A stretch of 28,359 bases of DNA from Flavobacterium psychrophilum (lineage in GTDB: Bacteria > Bacteroidota > Bacteroidia > Flavobacteriales > Flavobacteriaceae): assembly GCA_003243255.1 (NCBI GenBank), contig QFQM01000042.1, positions 1 to 28,359 on the forward strand, given 5' to 3'. Shown here piece after piece: positions 9,189 through 14,686 of the stretch (position 1 is the first letter of the stretch; the number at the start of each line of letters is the position of its first letter). The position numbers were made by a program, and so were the translations under genes. The notes under the pieces were generated by a model, which was not told where the DNA came from, did not search any database, and was given only the letters and a program-made list of their open reading frames with translations.

Positions 9189-9958
9189 TGGATGATAGAT
9201 ATTACAATGAAGTAGGAAAGTACCAAATCCTTAAGCAAGCTGATGTTATTGCCGAACTGGAAAAATACAATGCAGGGGATTTAAAAGCTTTAAATAGGAT
9301 TGTTGAAGGTAATCTAAGGCTTGTAGTTTACATCGCTAAGAAATATAGTAAGATTATTAAGGATAATGATACCATTGATATCAATGACCTTATAGGTGAG
9401 GGTAATCTTGGACTGATGGTAGCCATACAGAAATATGACCCAAGCCTGATAAGCTTTGCATCATTTGCTACATTGCATATAAGAAAGAAAGTAATTGATT
9501 GCATTCTGGATTTCCAGAAAACTATAAGAAGTCCTCAGAATAAAGGGAAATCTGATTCTAAAATCAGGAAGAAGATACAGGAAATGGAACAGGAGTTACT
9601 AAGAGAAATAACATTTGATGATTTGCAAGAGTTGAATATATATAAAGATGAAGATATAAAGCATTACTTTAATAGTCCAACAACATCACCAATTCCTGAA
9701 TATTACGATATAATGGATGAACCAGAAGAGGATGAAGATATAAATAAGGATAAGATGCTATTGGCTTTAAGATATTTGAAAGGTAAAGAGTACAAGGTAA
9801 TTACAGAAGCTTTTGGTATTAATACAGACGTTAAGACATTAACTGCCATTGGTAAAGAGCTGGGGATAACAAGAGAAAGGGTAAGGCAAATAAAGGTTGC
9901 AGCTCTAAATAAACTCAAGGCGATAACAGGCGTTAAGACCGACCCTCAACCAAAATAA
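9188..9958 (+). CDS. Prophage-encoded sigma-70 family factor
   Basis: The ATG at 9188 overlaps the HNH stop codon and gives 256 aa; an upstream in-frame start at 9170 would lie inside the HNH gene and is not needed. Residues 5-115 look like sigma regions 1.2-2: YYNEVGKYQILKQADVIAEL, NLRLVVYIAKKYS, INDLIGEGNLGLMVAIQKYD and FASFATLHIRKKVIDCI, the same order as in primary sigma factors. An acidic linker (EPEEDEDINKD) precedes region 4 (about 217-246: LTAIGKELGITRERVRQIK), the -35/-33-binding helix-turn-helix. It should bind host RNA polymerase core and redirect it, most plausibly to late phage promoters. The retained region 1.2 distinguishes it from ECF sigma factors. The promoters it uses are not evident. 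Confidence 0.9.
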   Translation: MDDRYYNEVGKYQILKQADVIAELEKYNAGDLKALNRIVEGNLRLVVYIAKKYSKIIKDNDTIDINDLIGEGNLGLMVAIQKYDPSLISFASFATLHIRKKVIDCILDFQKTIRSPQNKGKSDSKIRKKIQEMEQELLREITFDDLQELNIYKDEDIKHYFNSPTTSPIPEYYDIMDEPEEDEDINKDKMLLALRYLKGKEYKVITEAFGINTDVKTLTAIGKELGITRERVRQIKVAALNKLKAITGVKTDPQPK

Positions 9959-9998
9959 CACAAAGCCGAGGTAAAAACAATAAACAGGTAAATTAAAC

Positions 9999-10024
9999 AA
10001 GGCCATCATAACGATGGCTTTTGT
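9999..10024 (+). terminator. Terminator after the sigma-factor gene
   Basis: GCCATC (10002-10007) pairs with GATGGC (10013-10018) across a five-base loop, extended by A-T and G-T pairs and followed by TTTTG. It lies about 40 bases after the sigma stop. Confidence 0.75.
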
Positions 10025-10244
10025 ATTTAAACTATAACACAAGATGAAGATGATAGAGTTATAAAACTAACAGGAAAAATACAAGAAAAAACTATTAAAG
10101 TAACAAGAATTAGAAGACGATAAAGAAAAAGAATCACACAAGGTAACTACAGGAATAGAAAAAATACAAGAAAAAAATGGAACAGGAAATACAGATAGAA
10201 ATGATAAAAACGATACAAAACGCAGAAATTTTAAAAATAAGCGT
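10025..10244. other. A-rich stretch without a supportable gene
   Basis: This stretch holds only very short open frames (the longest plausible one, from 10178, has 28 codons and runs through the promoter element at 10245). A 17-base A-rich sequence occurs twice (10075-10091 and 10160-10176). No hairpin or promoter that I can defend lies inside it. Confidence 0.4.
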
Positions 10245-10252
10245 TATATTTG
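10245..10252 (+). promoter_or_regulatory. Predicted promoter -7 element (TATATTTG) for a plus-strand RNA
   Basis: TATATTTG is an exact match to the Bacteroidetes TAnnTTTG -7 consensus. No clear TTTG -33 box lies 18-20 bases upstream, so the promoter would be weak or need help. Transcription would start near 10259 and run to the terminator ending at 10480. Confidence 0.5.
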
Positions 10253-10271
10253 TAATGAATTAAAATAAGAA

Positions 10272-10297
10272 GGAGGAATTACTACCGTAACCCCTCC
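10272..10297 (-). terminator. Terminator of the 35-aa peptide transcript
   Basis: Read on the minus strand, GGAGGGGTTA pairs with TAATTCCTCC as a 10-bp stem that includes two G-U pairs, with a six-base loop, then TTCTTATTTTA. On the plus strand the same positions are A-C mismatches, so the structure favours minus-strand RNA. Confidence 0.65.
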
Positions 10298-10312
10298 CAA
10301 TCGCAAAGACTT

Positions 10313-10420
10313 CTAATCCTTTTTCGGACGTTTATTGTAGGTTGAAACCGAGGTAACAATGACTACAACGCCTGAAATAATATCAGAAATATTTGCTAAC
10401 GTGTCTAAAATCGTACTCAT
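10313..10420 (-). CDS. 35-aa single-span membrane peptide, toxin-like
   Basis: The peptide starts MSTILDTLANISDIISG, continues with VVVIVTSVSTY and ends in a cationic tail, NKRPKKD. It thus has one hydrophobic span (about residues 8-27) followed by a basic C-terminus, the general layout of type I toxins and small holin-like peptides. It has its own predicted promoter upstream on the minus strand (10492-10523) and terminator downstream (10272-10297), and a hairpin in its 5' leader. These signals are why I accept a frame this short. It is the only minus-strand gene in the left half of the prophage and is overlapped by a predicted antisense RNA. Lysis function or a purely structural RNA are alternatives. 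Confidence 0.55.
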   Translation of the reverse strand: MSTILDTLANISDIISGVVVIVTSVSTYNKRPKKD

Positions 10421-10453
10421 ACACTTTTATTAGATGTTAGTAAATTAATAACG

Positions 10454-10480
10454 ACCACTGGCTGCAACCAGTGGTTTTTT
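10454..10480 (+). terminator. Strong terminator of the plus-strand RNA; hairpin also in the peptide-mRNA leader
   Basis: ACCACTGG (10454-10461) pairs perfectly with CCAGTGGT (10468-10475) across CTGCAA, followed by TTTTTT. On the minus strand the hairpin falls in the 5' leader of the 35-aa gene and has no T tract. Confidence 0.85.
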
Positions 10481-10491
10481 ATTCTCAGATG

Positions 10492-10523
10492 TAAAAATAT
10501 GACATTTCTTACTCATCTCAAAA
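10492..10523 (-). promoter_or_regulatory. Predicted promoter of the 35-aa peptide gene
   Basis: On the minus strand TTTTG (10523-10519) is followed after 19 bases by TATTTTTA (10499-10492), one mismatch from TAnnTTTG. Transcription would begin near 10485, giving a leader of about 65 nt. Confidence 0.55.
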
Positions 10524-10541
10524 TTGCTTAAATTTTTGAGA
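10516..10541. repeat. Inverted repeat TCTCAAAA / TTTTGAGA over the -33 box
   Basis: Two perfect 8-base arms (10516-10523 and 10534-10541) separated by 10 bases. The left arm covers the predicted minus-strand -33 box, so it could be an operator. There is no T tract that would make it a terminator. Confidence 0.5.
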
Positions 10542-10762
10542 ATGTTTATCTTGGTGTATATATGCTTTATTTCTGTTGATAACTCATGAAAAACCGTATT
10601 TTACAAAGGTTTTATATTTCCCAGTTTGCCTAAAAAAATGTTGATAAGTGATAAATTTATAATGTTGGAATATTATTAGACACTTCAAATACTATAGAAA
10701 CTCGCATAAATAATTCCCGCTAAAAAAAGCAATGCAGAATCTTATAACATTTACGTAAAATC
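10542..10762. other. AT-rich spacer without a recognised gene
   Basis: Stops are frequent in all frames and the longest ATG frames have about 15 codons. GTTGATAA occurs near 10577 and 10641, but I see no ordered repeats or hairpins that suggest an origin or attachment site. Confidence 0.4.
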
Positions 10763-10767
10763 TCACA

Positions 10768-10798
10768 TTGCCGACTGTTGATGCAGGATATACTTTTG
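10768..10798 (+). promoter_or_regulatory. Canonical Bacteroidetes promoter upstream of a small RNA
   Basis: TTG (10768-10770), a 20-base spacer, then TACTTTTG (10791-10798), an exact TAnnTTTG match. This is the best-formed promoter of the non-coding block. Confidence 0.65.
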
Positions 10799-10804
10799 CG
10801 TTCG

Positions 10805-10879
10805 GTTGGTTTGGTGATAGCTTACAGGATGTGATAAGCTATTGCAACAAGAATCCCTGAGAAATCAGGGATTTTTTTT
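10805..10879 (+). ncRNA. Predicted small structured RNA, about 75 nt
   Basis: The unit begins just after the promoter at 10768-10798 and contains two hairpins. The first pairs ATAGCTTA (10817-10824) with TAAGCTAT (10835-10842), extendable by a G-C and two G-U pairs. The second pairs AATCCCTGA (10852-10860) with TCAGGGATT (10865-10873) across a GAAA tetraloop and runs into eight Ts, an intrinsic terminator. No open frame of use lies inside. The regular promoter-hairpin-terminator layout supports a stand-alone small RNA; I recognise no known RNA family, and a target cannot be named. Confidence 0.6.
10852..10879 (+). terminator. GAAA-tetraloop intrinsic terminator
   Basis: A perfect 9-bp stem with a GAAA loop followed by eight Ts, ending the predicted small RNA. 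Confidence 0.88.
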
Positions 10880-11034
10880 ATACCTTAACCCAAACCTTAC
10901 CAGCTTACTATAGATATCCCTTATACTTCCAAACTACATGATAATACTATAGGTTAAAATGCTTCAGCTATTCTACAATTCAACCACCTAAATCACCAGC
11001 AAATCAGTTTAAAAAATACATAAAAATAGTTAAG
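10880..11034. other. Spacer without recognised features
   Basis: No open frame, hairpin or promoter that I can support lies here. It separates the small RNA from the promoter region of the 114-aa gene. Confidence 0.4.
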
Positions 11035-11065
11035 TATTATTTTGTAGCTATAATATTATTTTGTA
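11035..11065 (+). promoter_or_regulatory. Tandem TATTATTTTGTA repeats, promoter/operator region of the 114-aa gene
   Basis: The 12-base sequence TATTATTTTGTA occurs at 11035-11046 and again at 11054-11065, 19 bases apart start to start, about two helical turns. Each copy contains TTATTTTG, one mismatch from TAnnTTTG. They may be two promoters or paired binding sites on one face of the helix. Confidence 0.45.
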
Positions 11066-11122
11066 TTTTTACAGTGTTGGAAATAACAACAGCAAGTACA
11101 TTGAAATATTGATACCACCAAA

Positions 11123-11187
11123 TAAAAAAAGGGATGCGCTAACATCCCTTCCAAGCATTAGGGATAGACCCTAAACACTTTTTATAC
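11123..11187 (-). ncRNA. Predicted minus-strand small RNA antisense to the 114-aa gene leader
   Basis: A TATATTTG element lies on the minus strand at 11201-11194. A transcript starting near 11187 would contain hairpin TTAGGG/CCCTAA (11158-11174) and end at hairpin AAGGGATG/CATCCCTT (11129-11150) followed by seven Ts. The result is about 65 nt, antisense to the leader of the 114-aa gene. No clear -33 box is visible, which keeps confidence moderate. Confidence 0.42.
11124..11150 (-). terminator. Minus-strand intrinsic terminator in front of the 114-aa gene
   Basis: AAGGGATG pairs with CATCCCTT across six bases (11129-11150). On the minus strand it runs into a run of seven Ts (the As at 11124-11130). 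On the plus strand it lacks a T tract and would act only as a leader hairpin. Confidence 0.7.
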
Positions 11188-11189
11188 GT

Positions 11190-11534
11190 ATGACAAATAT
11201 AGTCAAAAATCAGAAATATGAAGAGCTGGTACAACGTGAGTTTGACCCAGCTGAAACATTGAAACTTTTAAAACATACCAACCAGCAAATCTACTGGTCT
11301 TGGGGTGTAGAGAAAGTAGTTAACTACAATGACCTAGGATTAATATTACTGGTAAACGGGCATCACCATACAGGCGTTGTATTCATTCGCTTATCTTGGG
11401 ATGATACTTACAGTTACTTCTTATTGAATCCTGACCTATCAATGAAGAAAGAAGTCCATCAGGTTTACTTTGATGAACTCCAAGAGCGCATTGATAAGGA
11501 TATAGAATACATTGACAAATACGACAAATATTAA
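11190..11534 (+). CDS. Conserved-looking protein of unknown function, 114 aa
   Basis: The ATG at 11190 follows a structured leader of about 120 bases. The protein is soluble, without signal peptide or membrane segment. A helical N-terminus (NQKYEELVQREFDPAETLKLL) precedes an aromatic, beta-rich core (WSWGVEKVVNYNDLGLILLV, then GHHHTGVVFIRLSWDDTYSYF) and a charged helical tail ending EYIDKYDKY. I do not recognise a named domain. It precedes the small serine recombinase by 72 bases on the same strand. The region between has no terminator, so the two may be cotranscribed. Its expression may be shaped by the tandem upstream repeats and the opposing small RNA. Confidence 0.75.
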   Translation: MTNIVKNQKYEELVQREFDPAETLKLLKHTNQQIYWSWGVEKVVNYNDLGLILLVNGHHHTGVVFIRLSWDDTYSYFLLNPDLSMKKEVHQVYFDELQERIDKDIEYIDKYDKY

Positions 11535-11606
11535 TAATTAATCGGTTGATACCTTAGTGCTTGGTGATGGTGGTTATTCAATATCATAATTCAAATTTTA
11601 ATCACT

Positions 11607-12239
11607 ATGAAAGAACTTAAAGTTGCAAGGTATATCAGAGTATCAACAGGCCAGCAATCAACCCTTAGACAGGATATAAAGGCCAATAAAGAAGAATTAA
11701 TATTTACCGATAAAGGTGTATCAGGGTCAATCCCATTTGCTGAAAGGCCAGCTGGTAAGAAACTATTGAAAGCGGTTGCAGATGGAACTATCCAAACCCT
11801 TATGGTATCGGAGCTAAGTAGGTTAGGACGCAATACGCTTGATATCCTCACCACAATCGAATATCTACATAAGCATAAGGTGAATATTCATATAGAGGAT
11901 TTAAATGGCTTAAAAAGCCTTAATTCAGATGGTACGGTTAATCAACTCTTTTCCTTTCTTACAACCGTTTTAAGTGGGATTTCCACAATGGAACGTGAAT
12001 CTATTAACCAGAAAATAAGAGATGGTATCAAAGCAAAGAAGGATAGGGAAGGACTTAATGGTGGAAGACCAAAGGGAACTACTGAGAATGATTCCGAGGT
12101 ATTAAAGAAATATCCCAAGGTCATAAAGATGATTCAGGATTTCCCTAAGATGAAGCAAAAGGATGTCGCAAAGAGTTGTGAGATTGATGCTAGAACGGTT
12201 AAGAAGGTGAAGGAAATACTTGATAAGCAGAAACAATAA
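11607..12239 (+). CDS. Small serine recombinase (resolvase/invertase family)
   Basis: The 210-aa protein has the full resolvase layout. The N-terminal catalytic domain holds RYIRVSTGQQ with nucleophile Ser13. The SELSRLGRNTLD segment (about 69-80) carries the conserved arginines. The long E helix ends near MERESINQKIRDGIKAKK. The GGRPKGT hinge leads into a C-terminal helix-turn-helix (about 165-205: MKQKDVAKSCEIDARTVKKV). Such enzymes resolve cointegrates or invert DNA segments between two short sites. It is distinct from the large integrase at 16,012. No pair of matching inverted sites was found near it, so its substrate is unknown. It may keep a circular phage genome monomeric or act on a segment outside the window. 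Confidence 0.92.
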   Translation: MKELKVARYIRVSTGQQSTLRQDIKANKEELIFTDKGVSGSIPFAERPAGKKLLKAVADGTIQTLMVSELSRLGRNTLDILTTIEYLHKHKVNIHIEDLNGLKSLNSDGTVNQLFSFLTTVLSGISTMERESINQKIRDGIKAKKDREGLNGGRPKGTTENDSEVLKKYPKVIKMIQDFPKMKQKDVAKSCEIDARTVKKVKEILDKQKQ

Positions 12240-12259
12240 AGACCCCAATTGGGGTCTTT
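12238..12259. terminator. Bidirectional terminator between convergent genes
   Basis: AAAGACCCC pairs perfectly with GGGGTCTTT across AATT. The left arm overlaps the recombinase stop codon. It separates that gene from the minus-strand unit ending at 12264 and can serve both. Confidence 0.85.
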
Positions 12260-12263
12260 ATAA

Positions 12264-12446
12264 TTATTTGGTTTTAAAGCGATGCCTTAGTTGAATTTGA
12301 CGATATAGGAATAATCCAGTTGGTATTAAAATTCCCACATATTCAATTGGTCTTGTAAAGGTCACACCGAGTAAAACAGCTAGACTAATTATAGCTATAA
12401 CTATTACTATAGATAGCCATAAAGGCAAAATTATTGGTTTATTCAT
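12264..12446 (-). CDS. Small membrane protein, 60 aa, possible partner/immunity protein
   Basis: Two hydrophobic segments are visible: about residues 8-30 (LWLSIVIVIAIISLAVLLG) and 34-50 (IEYVGILIPTGLFLY), followed by a basic tail (RQIQLRHRFKTK). The start codon lies inside the 3' end of the lipoprotein gene: the two overlap by eight bases (12439-12446), so translation is probably coupled. Proteins of this size and topology placed directly after a Gly/Ala-rich membrane-active protein are often immunity proteins, but here that is inferred from layout only. It could equally be a membrane anchor or stability factor for the lipoprotein. Confidence 0.7.
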   Translation of the reverse strand: MNKPIILPLWLSIVIVIAIISLAVLLGVTFTRPIEYVGILIPTGLFLYRQIQLRHRFKTK

Positions 12447-13419
12447 TTATCCAGAAATAAAAACTTTCCAAAGATACTAAAATTCCTGATATCAATCCTA
12501 ATTTTTCCGTATCTGACAAACTAGAAGATGAAATTTGCGAGATATAATAATTTGCTAAATTTTCCTGTTCTTGTGCATTTTTACAGTTAACAAAAACCTC
12601 TGCATATAAGTCGTAAACTTCTTTCGCATTATGAGACATCAATTTTTCATTAACTAATTTTGAAGTTAGTACTGAGATGTCAAGGTTTTCAGCATCCATT
12701 TGTGATATGATAGCATCCATCTTAGCTCTAGAGGTAACAAAATATTGGGAGTTAAATATTGCCAGTTCATCTTTTGTGAAATTTTTACTTGCAAGATAAT
12801 CAGCCACTGGCATATTAGGCATTTGGTCTATTACATTACCATTAACATCTCTTAACATGTAACCATTTACACTTGTATTGAAAAGCAAAGTGTTATGTTC
12901 GAAACCAATGTTTGTGAAATCATAGTACTCTAAAGGTAAATTAATATTTAGTGCTATGCCTTCAAATTTTGATTTTTTAGGATTAACTAAGGCTTTAGGT
13001 TGCTTAACAGCTGTTGCAGCGGCCTTTTTTGATTCTGGTAAAGCAACTGCCATTCCTATTGAAGCTGCACCTGCAAAAATAACTGCTCCAGCAACTATTA
13101 CTGCTCCACCAACAGGAGCTCCAGCACCTCCAGTTCCTCCAGTAATAACTCCAGCTGCTGCTCCTGTTTCAGCAACTCCTGTAATTGCACCCGCTCCATC
13201 TGCAAGACCTACAGCAGCTACTTTTCCTGCACAATCCCAAAATCCACTACACCAATCTTTTTGATTAATGTGAGTTTTATTATAATTATTCAGATTAGCA
13301 ATTAAAGTTTCTTGAGTATTTGTATTGACAGCTGAATCAGTAGAACAAGAGGTTGATAAAAATGTTACGCTTAAAAATAGCAATGATAATATCAATGCAG
13401 AAAATCTATTTGTATTCAT
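12439..13419 (-). CDS. Prophage lipoprotein with glycine-zipper segment
   Basis: The 326-aa precursor has a signal peptide ending in LSTSC, with the lipid-bearing cysteine at residue 25, followed by STDS. A short Asn/Thr-rich spacer leads to WCSGFWDCAGK (56-66), whose two cysteines (57 and 63) could form a disulfide. Residues 64-127 are almost only Gly, Ala, Val and Ile with many GxxxG spacings, as in membrane-inserting glycine zippers and class II bacteriocin cores. The C-terminal 190 residues are ordinary, soluble and mainly helical. No catalytic motif is visible. The gene has its own promoter element and precedes an overlapping two-span membrane protein. A contact-dependent or exclusion role is possible; function is unproven. 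Confidence 0.82.
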   Translation of the reverse strand: MNTNRFSALILSLLFLSVTFLSTSCSTDSAVNTNTQETLIANLNNYNKTHINQKDWCSGFWDCAGKVAAVGLADGAGAITGVAETGAAAGVITGGTGGAGAPVGGAVIVAGAVIFAGAASIGMAVALPESKKAAATAVKQPKALVNPKKSKFEGIALNINLPLEYYDFTNIGFEHNTLLFNTSVNGYMLRDVNGNVIDQMPNMPVADYLASKNFTKDELAIFNSQYFVTSRAKMDAIISQMDAENLDISVLTSKLVNEKLMSHNAKEVYDLYAEVFVNCKNAQEQENLANYYISQISSSSLSDTEKLGLISGILVSLESFYFWINE

Positions 13420-13486
13420 TTAATTGTAAAATAATATTGGTTTAATGATTTACTAAATTGCTCCTCTGTCGACTGAATTGCGAGGG

Positions 13487-13494
13487 CAAAAATA
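13487..13494 (-). promoter_or_regulatory. Predicted -7 element of the glycine-zipper lipoprotein gene
   Basis: TATTTTTG on the minus strand matches TAnnTTTG exactly and lies 68 bases before the start codon. No TTTG -33 box is seen; a perfect palindrome occupies that position instead (13516-13533). Confidence 0.5.
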
Positions 13495-13515
13495 TATGAT
13501 TATAAGAATTACCCT

Positions 13516-13539
13516 ATACCCATTAATGGGTATTTTTTT
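13516..13539 (+). repeat. Perfect 18-bp palindrome with T tract (operator or terminator)
   Basis: ATACCCATTAATGGGTAT is perfectly self-complementary. On the plus strand it runs into seven Ts, so it could terminate plus-strand transcription. On the minus strand it sits about 22 bases upstream of the -7 element of the lipoprotein gene, where an operator or activator site would be. Confidence 0.55.
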
Positions 13540-13711
13540 ACTTTTCGATGAAATGAATTTTTGCAACGATGAAGTGTTATTGCTTGAAATACTATAATAT
13601 TTTACTCTTTGAAAATGAGATATTTGAAGAATCTCCTAATGACAACAATATTAAGAAAAGTGTTTTGAGGTTGGTCAAGACATTAGAAAATGAAAATGTA
13701 TTAGAAAATAA

Positions 13712-13735
13712 AAGGGTAGCCTGTAGGCTACCCTT
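13712..13735 (-). terminator. Terminator of the 113-aa gene
   Basis: AAGGGTAGCC pairs perfectly with GGCTACCCTT across TGTA. On the minus strand it continues into TTTTATTTT. It lies just after the stop of the gene at 13741. Confidence 0.85.
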
Positions 13736-13740
13736 AATTG

Positions 13741-14082
13741 TTATAGAAAATTTATCCAACCTTCTTGATGGCTTTTCAGTACTTGCGCTTTAATCTTAGT
13801 ATCTTCAATTTCGTGAACGAACTTTTCTACCATGCCGATAGCTATAAAATCTGTAGCACCATCAATGAGACTCATCAGGCGAGTATATGCTGGTTTAACT
13901 GTTTTTGCATTTAAACCTTTGCTAAAATCAAATGTACCTTCAAGTATATCAATTTCAGCAGCAACATTATAACCGTCGCTATGTCTGGTAATTATAATCT
14001 TGAACGGATAGGTGGCATCACTTCCTTTAAGTAACAGTGTACCCAACAGTTCTTCTTTCGCATAAATTTCATTTTCACTCAT
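13741..14082 (-). CDS. Prophage protein of unknown function, 113 aa
   Basis: The ATG at 14082 (MSENEIYAKEELLG) is chosen over a GTG at 14115, because the longer version would begin inside the terminator hairpin of the upstream gene. The product is soluble, with an alternating hydrophobic pattern in the first half (YPFKIIITRHSDGYNVAAEIDILEG) and helices in the second (PAYTRLMSLIDGATDFIAIGM). There is no signal peptide and no recognised motif. It ends in its own terminator. It belongs to the minus-strand cargo cluster between the recombinase and the integrase, where genes are often dispensable for phage growth. Function unknown. Confidence 0.7.
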   Translation of the reverse strand: MSENEIYAKEELLGTLLLKGSDATYPFKIIITRHSDGYNVAAEIDILEGTFDFSKGLNAKTVKPAYTRLMSLIDGATDFIAIGMVEKFVHEIEDTKIKAQVLKSHQEGWINFL

Positions 14083-14091
14083 AACTTCATT

Positions 14092-14126
14092 AAAAAATGA
14101 GAGCAAGGAAATCACGCCTTGCTCTC
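14092..14126 (-). terminator. Terminator of the 145-aa gene
   Basis: A 10-bp stem, GAGAGCAAGG with CCTTGCTCTC (14099-14108 with 14117-14126), continues on the minus strand into ATTTTTT. It is placed between two minus-strand genes and decides the start of the downstream one. Confidence 0.87.
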
Positions 14127-14167
14127 GGTATCAAATAATAAAAATCAAATACATTATGGAATCACAA

Positions 14168-14605
14168 CTACTTTACTAAAAAAGATTCAGAACAATAAAA
14201 TAAACAAGAATCGTAGCTTGACAATTTTTCAATGTCGATATTGAAATTTAAGGTTTCGTCTGCACGTAGCCTTTCATTTATACCAATAACAGCATTCATA
14301 AACTTTCTTTTCTTTCCCCTTGTAAGCCTGTTAGGAATTGGTAAATCACCAAATTCTGCATCTGCTGCAATGTAGAAAGCGTAGTCAATTACTCTTTCGA
14401 AAATCACTTGATTTGTAATTTCATATTTTTCTACCCATGTAAAGAATCTTTGATAAATATTTATCATAGCATCTTCTTTTGAGGTTGCTGCCAAATACCT
14501 AGATTGGAGACCTAAAGTATTGGTTGCCAAATTGTGAAAAAATTTCTCAACGAATTTCTCTTGTTCACGTGCATAAAGTTCCGAAGTTTCAATAGTGTTC
14601 ATCAT
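14168..14605 (-). CDS. Prophage protein of unknown function, 145 aa
   Basis: The product is mostly helical: LYAREQEKFVEKFFHNLATNT, EDAMINIYQRFFTWVEKY and ERVIDYAFYIAADAEFGDLP can all form amphipathic helices, followed by a basic RLTRGKKRKFMNAV stretch. There is no signal peptide or membrane span and I recognise no family. A second ATG lies three bases inside the first, so the start may be 14602. The gene has its own host-type promoter (TATATTTG at 14694-14687 with TTG upstream) and a terminator, so it is an independent unit likely to be expressed from the lysogen. Confidence 0.72.
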   Translation of the reverse strand: MMNTIETSELYAREQEKFVEKFFHNLATNTLGLQSRYLAATSKEDAMINIYQRFFTWVEKYEITNQVIFERVIDYAFYIAADAEFGDLPIPNRLTRGKKRKFMNAVIGINERLRADETLNFNIDIEKLSSYDSCLFYCSESFLVK

Positions 14606-14686
14606 AATTATTGTATTTAAAATTTAACCGTAATATATAGTTGAACTATTATTGTCTAAAGAATTTTCTGTAAAAGAACATTGGCG

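Larger units (their letters stand above)
10259..10480 (+). ncRNA. Predicted antisense RNA opposite the 35-aa peptide gene
   Basis: The unit runs from the -7 element at 10245 to a strong terminator at 10454-10480, about 222 nt. It is complementary to nearly the whole predicted mRNA of the minus-strand peptide gene (10313-10420). It contains one tiny open frame (ATG at 10363, 24 codons), so a micro-peptide is an alternative to a pure antisense role. The arrangement resembles type I toxin-antitoxin loci, but this is inferred from sequence signals only. Confidence 0.45.

Noticed and set aside
10075..10176. 17-bp repeat as part of an iteron array or CRISPR
   Set aside because: Only two copies of an A-rich, low-complexity sequence, without regular spacing or a palindromic repeat.
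10178..10264. 28-codon frame before the antisense RNA
   Set aside because: It is very short, has no ribosome binding site and overlaps the TATATTTG promoter element.
13569..13793. Plus-strand frame of 74 codons between two minus-strand genes
   Set aside because: It runs through the strong terminator at 13712-13735 and overlaps the 3' end of the 113-aa gene. It has no promoter or family resemblance.
14083..14115. GTG start for the 113-aa gene
   Set aside because: It lies in the terminator hairpin of the upstream gene, so the ATG at 14082 is preferred.
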